64,000 bases of DNA from RYN-428 sp035695715. GTDB taxonomy: Bacteria > Planctomycetota > Phycisphaerae > Tepidisphaerales > Tepidisphaeraceae. The notes under the pieces were generated by a model. It worked only from the letters and a program-made list of their open reading frames with translations, was not told where the DNA came from and did no database searches. The translations under genes and the position numbers were made by a program. Positions 36,146 to 46,858 of the stretch are shown here, piece by piece (the first letter of the stretch is position 1; the number at the start of each line of letters is the position of its first letter). The stretch is from positions 61,181 to 125,180 of the forward strand of contig DASRRM010000079.1 of NCBI GenBank assembly GCA_035695715.1. Direction: 5' to 3'.

Positions 36146-36895
36146 TCAAACAGCGGCTTTGACAATTCCCAAAAAGCTTTCAGCTTTGAGCGCCGCCCCG
36201 CCGATCAACCCGCCGTCCACGTCTTTCTGGCCGAGCAGGCCTTTGGCGTTTTCCGGCTTCATGCTGCCGCCGTACTGAATCCGTACGCGATCGGCAAAAC
36301 CAGGGTTCCACATTTTGCCCAGCAACTGCCGGATAAACGCATGCACTTCGTGCGCCTGCTCGTCGCTGGCTGTGCGCCCAGTGCCGATCGCCCAGACCGG
36401 CTCATAAGCGATCACCAGCCGATCCGGATCGGTCATTGTACCCGGCTTCAGCTCCTTCATCTGCGCCTCGACGACGGCCAGCGTCTGATTCGCATCGCGC
36501 TCTTCCAGCTTTTCGCCGACGCAGTGAACGAGAATCAATCCCCCGGCATAAACCGCATCGGCCTTTTTCCCGACCAGTTCCGGCGATTCCTTCAGCACAT
36601 GCCGCCGTTCGCTATGGCCGGTCAGGACGAATTTCACGCCGATGTCTTTGAGCATGTCCACCGAAATTTCGCCGGTGAACGCGCCGCTCTTTTCAAAATA
36701 CGCATCCTGCGCGCCCAGCAGCACCGAAGAACCGGCGATGGCCTGCCCCACCGCGTCAAGATAAACGAATGGCGGCGCCACACCCACCAGCACGCCCGAA
36801 GCCGGCGCGCCTTTGGCGATGCCCTTGGCCAATTCGGTGGCCGAGGACTTGGTGGTGTTCATTTTCCAGTTGCCGGCAATAAATTTTGTTCGCAT
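36146..36895 (-). CDS. tpiA: Triosephosphate isomerase
   Basis: It interconverts dihydroxyacetone phosphate and glyceraldehyde-3-phosphate in glycolysis. All catalytic residues are in place: N9 and K11 in GNWKMN, H94 in LTGHSERRH and E165 in AYEPVWAIGTG. The phosphate-binding end (IQYGGSMKPENA, then DGGLIGGAAL) is also present. The length of 249 aa is standard. It precedes the secG pair with a 34-base gap, a tpiA-secG order common in bacteria. Confidence 0.96.
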   Translation of the reverse strand: MRTKFIAGNWKMNTTKSSATELAKGIAKGAPASGVLVGVAPPFVYLDAVGQAIAGSSVLLGAQDAYFEKSGAFTGEISVDMLKDIGVKFVLTGHSERRHVLKESPELVGKKADAVYAGGLILVHCVGEKLEERDANQTLAVVEAQMKELKPGTMTDPDRLVIAYEPVWAIGTGRTASDEQAHEVHAFIRQLLGKMWNPGFADRVRIQYGGSMKPENAKGLLGQKDVDGGLIGGAALKAESFLGIVKAAV

Positions 36896-36945
36896 TTTTT
36901 TCTATCGAGTGTTCGCTGCTAATTATGAGTTCTTGCGATGCTATT

Positions 36946-37052
36946 GTTCACGCCGGGAACGAGCCAAAGGCGAGGGCCCGGATTCTTATTAGGGCGGACT
37001 ACTCACCGCGCCCATCCGCGTCCTCGCTTTCAGCTCGTCCACGGCGTGAATT
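36946..37052. repeat. Inverted repeat (family H)
   Basis: TTCACGCCGGGAACGAGCCA on the left (36947 onward) is mirrored by AGCTCGTCCACGGCGTGAAT on the right (ending 37051), with arms of about 36 bases and several mismatches. It fills the gap between DAHP synthase and tpiA and could act as a transcript end. Confidence 0.75.
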
Positions 37053-37071
37053 AATGTTGCTTCGCATCCGG

Positions 37072-38130
37072 TTATTTGACCCCCACCGGTTCCGCAATGT
37101 CCGCAAATTCCTTCCCCGTCACCGCCGCGATCTGCCTGAGCTGCCCCATCAGCGCCTTGAACATTTCCGGCAACAGCGCCTGCGGCCCATCGCACTGCGC
37201 CTCGGCGGGGTTGTAATGCACTTCCACGATCACGCCGTGCGCCCCCGCCGCCATCCCGGCCAGCGCCAAGCTTCCCACCCAGTCGCGCTTTCCGGCGGCG
37301 TGGCTCGGATCGACGATCATCGGCAGGTGCGACCAACTCTTTGCCACAGGGATCGAACTCAGATCGAGCGAATATCGGGCGCTGTCTTCAAATGTCTTGA
37401 TCCCGCGCTCGCAGAGAATTACGCCGCGGTTTCCCTGGCTTAAGACATATTCCGCGGACATCAGCCATTCTTTGACGCTGGCCGAAAGCCCGCGCTTCAG
37501 AAGCACCGGCACCTTGGTTTTCCCGACTTCGCGCAGGAGGTCGAAATTCTGCATGTTCCGCGCGCCGATCTGGAAGCAATCGACGTGCGGCTCCATCTGC
37601 TCGACCTGGCGGGTGTCCATCACTTCGACGCAAATAGGCATTCCCAGCTCATCGCCGCACGCCCGCATCCATTTCAGCGCCTCAAGCCCCATTCCCTGGA
37701 ATGAATACGGGCTGGTTCGCGGCTTATAGACGCCGCCACGCAGGACGGTCGCCCCGCCGTCGCGAACGTGGCGGGCGATGCGGTTGAGCATCGTCTCATT
37801 TTCCACCGCGCAAGGCCCGGCAATGCAGACGGCATGCGTGCCGCCAACCTTCACCACCGGCACGCGCCCGCCGCCGATTTCAACCACGCTGTCATCTTCA
37901 TGAAACTCGCGGCTGGCGAGTTTATAGGGCTTCATGATGGGCACGACTTTTTCCACGCCGTCGAGGGCGGCCAGGTGTGATTGGTCGAGTGTTCCCTCTT
38001 CGCCGACTGCGCCGATGACGGTGCGAAACTGTCCGCGGGAGAGATGGGCCTTGCTGCCCATGCGTTCGATCTCTGCGACCACGCGTTCGATCGACGCCTG
38101 CGGCGCGTGGGAATTCATCACGATGATCAC
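37072..38130 (-). CDS. aroF: 3-deoxy-7-phosphoheptulonate synthase (DAHP synthase, type I beta)
   Basis: It condenses PEP and erythrose-4-phosphate in the first step of the shikimate pathway. The N-terminal ~70 residues form the regulatory ferredoxin-like domain of the beta subtype (MIIVMNSHAPQASIERVVAE). The barrel has CIAGPCAVEN (102-111), RGGVYKPRTSPYSFQG (131-146), the metal-site Cys and His/Glu segments, and PMIVDPSHAAGKRDWV near the C-terminus. The start is a GTG with AGGAG 8 bases upstream; the ATG four codons later lacks that spacing. It is a single gene 176 bases before tpiA. Confidence 0.95.
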   Translation of the reverse strand: MIIVMNSHAPQASIERVVAEIERMGSKAHLSRGQFRTVIGAVGEEGTLDQSHLAALDGVEKVVPIMKPYKLASREFHEDDSVVEIGGGRVPVVKVGGTHAVCIAGPCAVENETMLNRIARHVRDGGATVLRGGVYKPRTSPYSFQGMGLEALKWMRACGDELGMPICVEVMDTRQVEQMEPHVDCFQIGARNMQNFDLLREVGKTKVPVLLKRGLSASVKEWLMSAEYVLSQGNRGVILCERGIKTFEDSARYSLDLSSIPVAKSWSHLPMIVDPSHAAGKRDWVGSLALAGMAAGAHGVIVEVHYNPAEAQCDGPQALLPEMFKALMGQLRQIAAVTGKEFADIAEPVGVK

Positions 38131-38310
38131 GAAAATCGCTCCTGCAAACTATTTTCCCGGGCAAAACGGCAATGCTTCCCCCTCCACCGGGGAAAGCCCT
38201 CTAATGTAATGGCTGGAGGGGGTTGAAGCAAGGCATCCGAAGCGGGCGATCCCGTCTAAAAAAGCCTGTTTCGACAGTTGGCAGTTTCATCGCAGCCCGC
38301 CCTCAAAGAC

Positions 38311-38367
38311 ATCGCCATTGCCTGCCCGCCTAAAATACTGGCGATTTCCTCAGACGAAAGATATACT
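38311..38367 (+). promoter_or_regulatory. Candidate promoter/operator of the toxin-antitoxin pair
   Basis: An inverted pair ATCGCCA (38311-38317) and TGGCGAT (38339-38345) flanks an AT-rich stretch. TATACT at 38362-38367 is a good -10 about 18 bases after CTGGCG. Antitoxins of this class usually repress their own promoter through such sites. The assignment is tentative. Confidence 0.35.
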
Positions 38368-38385
38368 TCATCCGGAGTTTGGATC

Positions 38386-38640
38386 ATGAATATTGTCTTA
38401 AGTCCCGAAACGCAACGTTTGCTTGAGAGCCGGATGAAGATCGGGTCATTCGCCAACGTTGATGATGCCCTGCGCACCGCCCTTCAAGCTGCTCAGGAAG
38501 CTGAGAATGGTATTTTGGAGGATCTCGATCCAGGAACACTCCAGGCCATTGCGGAGGGCGAGGCGCAATTTGGGCGCGGCGAAGGTAGAGCCTGGGAAGA
38601 CGTTCGCGCCGAACTCACCGCTCGATACATCAAGAAATAG
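38386..38640 (+). CDS. ParD-like ribbon-helix-helix antitoxin
   Basis: The 84-residue protein starts MNIVLSPETQRLLESRMKIG with a beta strand followed by FANVDDALRTALQ, a ribbon-helix-helix N-terminus. An acidic C-terminal half follows (EDLDPGTLQAIAEGEAQFGR) that would wrap the toxin. GGAG precedes the ATG at 38386; the frame extends upstream without signals. The toxin gene starts 8 bases after its stop. It would neutralise ParE-type toxin and repress the operon. Confidence 0.85.
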   Translation: MNIVLSPETQRLLESRMKIGSFANVDDALRTALQAAQEAENGILEDLDPGTLQAIAEGEAQFGRGEGRAWEDVRAELTARYIKK

Positions 38641-38647
38641 GTGATGT

Positions 38648-38959
38648 GTGTCGGAGCGATATCGAATCATCATTCTTCCACGCGCCTCGTCGGATATAAG
38701 TCGCACGTTCAACTATATTGAAAAGAAGTCGGCGCAGAACGCCGTTTCCGTTGCAACCCGCGTTATTGAGGCAATTGATTCGCTGATGGAAATGCCGCAG
38801 CGATGCAAGGTGTATCGATCGAGCCGCGATCCAAACCACGTTGTGCATGCATTGTCGCTTCCACCATTTATTATTTATTATCGGGTTATTCCAAGCGAGC
38901 GCATCGTGGTCGTTTTGACCATCCGCCATGGCGCACAACGGCAACCCCGCCGCTTTTGA
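38648..38959 (+). CDS. ParE/RelE-superfamily toxin
   Basis: The 103-residue protein carries the ParE fold pattern: YRIIILPRASSDISRTFNYI, then ATRVIEAIDSLMEMPQRCKV and, at the end, FIIYYRVIPSERIVVVLTIR followed by HG. ParE toxins poison DNA gyrase, and relatives cleave mRNA at the ribosome. Which applies is not visible here. The start is GTG with no strong site of its own, consistent with translation coupled to the antitoxin. The pair is intact. Confidence 0.85.
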   Translation: MSERYRIIILPRASSDISRTFNYIEKKSAQNAVSVATRVIEAIDSLMEMPQRCKVYRSSRDPNHVVHALSLPPFIIYYRVIPSERIVVVLTIRHGAQRQPRRF

Positions 38960-38991
38960 ATTGGAACTCTTCCAACAACTTCAAAGAATTG

Positions 38992-40881
38992 TCACGCCGC
39001 CGGCTGAATCTTTGGGGTGCCTGAAGCGACGAGCCTCAGGTTTGGCTCCTTTTGAATGGCATCGAGCAACTGGCGGGTCACCTGGTCGTCGATTTCCTCA
39101 CCCTGGCGGACTTCCACGGGATAACGCACGACAAACTCCAGGCCTTCGTCCACGAAGCGAAACCGTCCCTTCGGCTGTGGCGCGGGAATCTGGAAATGGA
39201 CCGTGTCCTTCAACACCTCATACTGCTTTTGGATCACATCGCTGTATTTGGCATAAACCGATTGCACCGCGCCGAGCAATTTCGTCTCGGCAAGCTGATG
39301 ATTCGTATCGGGAGCCAGTGTGAGAGCCACTTCGTGCCAGACATAGTCGGTGCCGGGAAGCTGCTTGAAAAATGCCGAGGGTTGAAACAGGACGGCGTTG
39401 GAAAACACGACGATGCGGCCGGTGGGGTTGGTATCTTTTCCGTCGCCGCCGAGCTCCATGAGGTAAAGGCGGAAGATGCCGATGTCGATGACGTCGCCGG
39501 TGACGCCCGCGATGGTGACGCGATCGCCGACGCGGACGCCATAGCGGCCCATGAAAAAGAAATGGGCCACGCCGGAGAGAATGACAGTTTGCAATGCGAC
39601 GGCGATGCCGGCGGTGATCAGCCCGGCGAAGGTCATCAGCGAGCTGAATTCCGTCACCACGCCGCCCACGATAATCACGATGATCAACGCCCCCACCACC
39701 AATCGGCGGATGAGCAGAAACTGCCGCCGGCGCCGGGCATCGTTGACATAGCGAAATGTTGCCCGCCGCCACAACGCCGAGATGCCCAGCAGTACGAGGA
39801 TCGCGATGGCGATGGCGCCCAGGCGGATTAACAAAGCCCGAATGACCCGGCCGTAGGTTCGATCGACGGTGGTTCGCCACTGCTTTAAGTTCCCCTGCGT
39901 CGAACCAAGGAAGGTAATCTGTTTTCGCAGCGGAATGTCGGCGGCAGTGATCAAATTGAATCGAGCCGACAGCGCATCGAACTCATGTCCCTGCGCCTCC
40001 AGGGCCTTGGGATCATCCGAGTCTTTATTCTGCGACAGGGCATCGGCCCGGTGAATGGCATCGAGCAACTCGGCATGAATTGGCGCGCGCAACGATTCAG
40101 CCTGCTTTTGCAAGTCGGCGGTCTGGTCGGTCAATGTGCTGATTTCTTTCAGCCGGCCGGTGAGGGTGAACATCTCGGTTACCAGGCTGAGAATGCCCCC
40201 GGACTCGGGACGATAGTTTTCGGTGGACGCGGTGCTGGCGGGCTTTGCAGTGGATGCGGGTTGTGCGCCGCTTTGGGCGGCGGGAGCGGACCGCTCCAGC
40301 TCGTCAATTTTCTGCAAAAGATCGCCGCTCGCGCCGTTGCTGTTGGTAAACCCGACCAGATCCTGAAGAACGCCCTGGCGCGCCTTGGCGAGATTCAATT
40401 CCGAAACCAGCATGTCGCGCCGGGCGCTGAGCACGTCCGGCGAAGGCTGGGTGGCATCCTTGATCTGCTGATTGATCTGGTCGAGCTGAGTCTGAATCTC
40501 CGTGACGCGCTGGGTCGCCTTGGCGGCGCCCTGCGCCAGCTTGCTGGCATCGCCACTGGGAGCCGTGGTCGCTGTCTTGCCACTCGCCAGATAAGCCGCC
40601 TGCCCGCGCGCCGCGGCAAAAGCAAGGTGCAGAACCTGGTCGGCATTCTGGCGGATGGTGTCGCGGAACAGAATTTCATTGGAACTGACACTCCCCTGAT
40701 CGAGCGATGAGACGCGCCCGTGCCATTCGATCGTATGGTTCAGGTAATGCAGCACCTGCTCGTCGGAATTCGCCGGCGCAGCGGCGATGGCGGGCATCGC
40801 CAGCAGAAAAATTGTCGCGATCAGCAGAATCCGCCCGAAGAGAAACCGGCGGGTGATGACAGATTTCAGTTTTTCAGGCAT
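38992..40881 (-). CDS. MscS-family mechanosensitive channel with long periplasmic N-terminal region
   Basis: The protein has 629 residues. A signal-like N-terminus (LLIATIFLLAMPAIAAAPA) leads into about 320 residues of coiled-coil periplasmic domain. Three to four membrane segments follow (LIRLGAIAIAILVLLGISAL; VVGALIIVIIVGGVV; FAGLITAGIAVALQTVILSG). The last is the pore helix, followed by the MscS beta domain (GVRVGDRVTIAGVTGDVIDI). These channels release solutes on osmotic downshock. The layout resembles the larger MscK/YnaI-type members. It is alone and convergent with the toxin gene. Confidence 0.88.
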   Translation of the reverse strand: MPEKLKSVITRRFLFGRILLIATIFLLAMPAIAAAPANSDEQVLHYLNHTIEWHGRVSSLDQGSVSSNEILFRDTIRQNADQVLHLAFAAARGQAAYLASGKTATTAPSGDASKLAQGAAKATQRVTEIQTQLDQINQQIKDATQPSPDVLSARRDMLVSELNLAKARQGVLQDLVGFTNSNGASGDLLQKIDELERSAPAAQSGAQPASTAKPASTASTENYRPESGGILSLVTEMFTLTGRLKEISTLTDQTADLQKQAESLRAPIHAELLDAIHRADALSQNKDSDDPKALEAQGHEFDALSARFNLITAADIPLRKQITFLGSTQGNLKQWRTTVDRTYGRVIRALLIRLGAIAIAILVLLGISALWRRATFRYVNDARRRRQFLLIRRLVVGALIIVIIVGGVVTEFSSLMTFAGLITAGIAVALQTVILSGVAHFFFMGRYGVRVGDRVTIAGVTGDVIDIGIFRLYLMELGGDGKDTNPTGRIVVFSNAVLFQPSAFFKQLPGTDYVWHEVALTLAPDTNHQLAETKLLGAVQSVYAKYSDVIQKQYEVLKDTVHFQIPAPQPKGRFRFVDEGLEFVVRYPVEVRQGEEIDDQVTRQLLDAIQKEPNLRLVASGTPKIQPAA

Positions 40882-40974
40882 AGCCGGGCATTGGAAGCAA
40901 CAACCGCGCCAAACTCAACAGCTTATTCGTTATAGGTAACAAAACCGGACTGGATCAGCAGCGCGGAAGAGGTC

Positions 40975-41059
40975 TGACCACGGATTTCGCGGATATACAC
41001 GGATGGGAAGGAAATCAGGGACTTTTCTTATCCGTGCGCATCCGTGAAATCCGTGGTCA
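40975..41059. repeat. Imperfect palindrome 'ccacggatttcgcggat' (family F1)
   Basis: TGACCACGGATTTCGCGGAT (40975-40994) is mirrored by ATCCGTGAAATCCGTGGTCA (41040-41059). This type of sequence is familiar from intergenic DNA of many unrelated bacteria (recollection, unverified). Confidence 0.85.
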
Positions 41060-41068
41060 AAATCGATT

Positions 41069-41215
41069 AAAATACGCTCGCGAAGGCGCGATAACGCGAA
41101 GTAAGACGCGAAGGCTGCGCTAAAGTATTACACAAATCGCAGAAGTCCAAGGCGTTGATTTGATAATGGTCAAATCGTCTGATGCCTGATCTTCGCGTCC
41201 GCCTTCGCGAGCGCC
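41069..41215. repeat. Imperfect palindrome 'ctcgcgaaggcgcg' (family F2)
   Basis: CGCTCGCGAAGGCGCGATAA...CGCGAAG on the left is mirrored by CTTCGCGTCCGCCTTCGCGA on the right around a ~90-base loop. It is related to 59912-60064. Confidence 0.75.
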
Positions 41216-41259
41216 TTGTGTCCGTCTCCATCAAGGAAAACTTGGAGCGAAAACAGGAT

Positions 41260-41393
41260 GTGGCCGTCTTTTTTGGCAATCGGTTGCTCAATGTAGGGTG
41301 GGCGTACTCGCGCGTACTCGCCCGCCATTTGCCACCCGCGAAAGATGGTGGGCGAGTACGCCGACCCTACGGGTTGCCAAGAAAGACGGCCAC
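41260..41393. repeat. Nested palindrome, family B copy 2 with shared outer arms
   Basis: The outer arm GTGGCCGTCTTTTTTGGCAA (41260-41279) is mirrored by GAAAGACGGCCAC at the right end. The inner module GTAGGGTGGGCGTACTCGCG...CGCCGACCCTAC is family B. The left half, including CGGTTGCTCAATGTAGGGTG, matches 4483-4502. It lies 73 bases past the recA stop. Confidence 0.88.
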
Positions 41394-41465
41394 ACCCCGA
41401 AAACACGACTCTCCGTGACATCTTTGAAGAGCCGGATCTATCCCGGTAATATCAATGGCGTCCGC

Positions 41466-42590
<1,125 letters not shown>

Positions 42591-42944
42591 GAGATGCTCC
42601 AAAGCGCCGGGTATATTTGTCAGCCGGCCTATTGTGTGGTGACTTGAATGCGGGCCGTGCATCGTGCACACCCGCTCCCGAACTCGACGGCAGTCACCGC
42701 ATCCGTCCCTGTTCAGGGTTTGTACGGGTGATCTTATCGACAACATTGGGGAAAATGCAAGAGGAAAAATGGAAAATTATTTAGGGATGCGTTAGGGGAG
42801 AAAATCGAGCAGATGCTGAGGGTGTTTTCACCCGCAGACTCCGGGGCTTCCGCCCCCGGCTATCATGAGGAATGAAAAGGGATGTGGTGCGGATGTGGTG
42901 CAGTTGAGGTTGTTTCTCCGTGTCGAGTGGATTACGGTCATCTC
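42591..42944. promoter_or_regulatory. Divergent intergenic region between recA and the U32 peptidase gene
   Basis: This 354-base gap must carry both promoters. I found no perfect palindrome of LexA type (GAAC-N4-GTTC or CTGT-N8-ACAG) and no long repeat. It is one of the few long gaps without palindromic repeats. Confidence 0.4.
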
Positions 42945-45512
<2,568 letters not shown>

Positions 45513-45560
45513 TTCAACCACGCATCCCCCTTGGTCAGGCGGGCATTCAGCGCGCTGGGA

Positions 45561-46439
45561 TCAATGCTCCCTGAAGAATTCCGCCGAATCCTTCAGCACC
45601 GGCGCGAGCCAGCGCCAAGGCGAAGCAAGGGCGATGACGATCCCCTCGTGGGCCATGTCGGGGTAGATGATGGCTTTTGCATATCCGCCGGCCTTGCAGA
45701 TCTTTTGCTGCATCTCGGTGGCGTTGGAAGGATCCACCACCTGGTCCTTGCCGCCCTGGATGAAGAGCATCGGCGGAGCATGGCCGTCGGCGAAGTGAAT
45801 GGGTTCCATCGCGTCCGGCGGCGCTTTATCAGTGGCCTTCATGTTGAAAACCAGCCGATCGTCGCCGTAGGGAAGAAAATCATATGGGCCGGACAAACCG
45901 GCGGTGGCGCGGATCATATTGCGGTTCAAGCCCACGTCCGCCAGATAATGCGGGTCGAGCGACAGCAGCACGGCGATTTGCGCCCCGGCGGAATGGCCCA
46001 TCAGGTAGATGCGGGACGGGTCGCCGCCGAAGCGGGCGATGTTGTCGTGGACCCATCGCACCGATTTGGCTGCATCTTCGACGAATGCGGGAAATGTAAC
46101 GTGCGGATAGAGCCGGTAATCGGGAAGGACGGCGATGAATCCTTCGCTGCTGAGCGCCTCGCCGGCAAAGCGGTAGTTCCCCTTTTCCCCGGCGGACCAT
46201 TCGCCGCCGTAGAAGAAGATCACGACAGGGGCATTGGGCTCTGCGCCGCGCGGCTGGTAGATGTCGAGCTTCTGGCGGGGAATGTTGCCGTAGGGAATAT
46301 CAACGTGGCGGGTATAGCCGACGGAGGAAACGGGAGCGTTGAGGATGTCGAAGCCGGTGCAGCCGGTGGTGAAAAAGGCCGCGGCGGCGCAAAGGATAAA
46401 GAGGAATGGTTGGAGGAAGGCTCGATGAGTTAAAACCAT
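45561..46439 (-). CDS. Lipoprotein alpha/beta hydrolase (carboxylesterase/BD-FAE type)
   Basis: A lipoprotein signal (FLFILCAAAAFFTTGC, lipobox Cys 27) precedes an esterase fold. It has the oxyanion element VIFFYGGEW (73-81), the nucleophile elbow GHSAG with S150, acid D232 or D236 in IQGGKDQVVD, and H264 in PDMAHEG. DIYQPRG near residue 60 is typical of the hormone-sensitive-lipase-like/kynurenine-formamidase group. It is predicted to be membrane-anchored facing the periplasm and to hydrolyse short esters. The substrate is unknown. It is convergent with the U32 gene, 48 bases apart. Confidence 0.88.
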   Translation of the reverse strand: MVLTHRAFLQPFLFILCAAAAFFTTGCTGFDILNAPVSSVGYTRHVDIPYGNIPRQKLDIYQPRGAEPNAPVVIFFYGGEWSAGEKGNYRFAGEALSSEGFIAVLPDYRLYPHVTFPAFVEDAAKSVRWVHDNIARFGGDPSRIYLMGHSAGAQIAVLLSLDPHYLADVGLNRNMIRATAGLSGPYDFLPYGDDRLVFNMKATDKAPPDAMEPIHFADGHAPPMLFIQGGKDQVVDPSNATEMQQKICKAGGYAKAIIYPDMAHEGIVIALASPWRWLAPVLKDSAEFFREH

Positions 46440-46621
46440 GCGGGGAGCATAGGTTACGGGATGGAAAAAGGCAGCGCGTGGGGTTGAGAAAGTGGCGTTG
46501 GGCGATGATGCGCGGGATTGATCAGGAAGGATAGCACGTTTCAGATTGGCGACGCGTTTGCGTGATCGTGATCCTGATATACGCGCCGCATGATTTTGTC
46601 CGTTTTTGTACGCAATTGCAT

Positions 46622-46717
46622 AAAGAGCCGCGCGCGGAGGGTACTCCGGGTACTCCCGAAGTAAGCGGATCCCTCAACCCGCTTACTACGAGAGTACCCT
46701 TCGTGCGCGGCTCATTC
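46622..46717. repeat. Near-perfect palindrome, family D copy 2
   Basis: GAGCCGCGCGCGGAGGGTAC (46625 onward) is mirrored by the stretch ending TACCCTTCGTGCGCGGCTC, with arms of about 40 bases. It differs from the copy at 8710-8807 by scattered substitutions but keeps the same length and centre. Confidence 0.9.
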
Positions 46718-46773
46718 GTCTCGATTATCGCAACCTGAAATGTTGGTTGTAACAAAGCACGAGACCTTGGCAG

Positions 46774-46800
46774 AAAAACCCACCGTGCAAGCACGGTGGG
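46774..46800 (-). terminator. Intrinsic terminator of the hybrid histidine kinase gene
   Basis: In the - direction the sequence reads CCCACCGTGC-TT-GCACGGTGGG followed by TTTTT. This is a 10-bp stem with a U-tract, 59 bases past the kinase stop codon. Confidence 0.8.
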
Positions 46801-46858
46801 CGTTATTGGGGACATTGGAACCGTCGGCGCGTTCGCTGTCGGTTTTTGTGCGTCGGTG

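Noticed and set aside
36946..37052. Possible tRNA-like fold between tpiA and DAHP synthase
   Set aside because: The inverted repeat has arms too long for a tRNA, and no TTC-A-type T-loop or acceptor pattern is present.
42591..42944. SOS (LexA) box upstream of recA
   Set aside because: No GAAC-N4-GTTC or CTGT-N8-ACAG match was found by eye. The lineage may use a different LexA motif.
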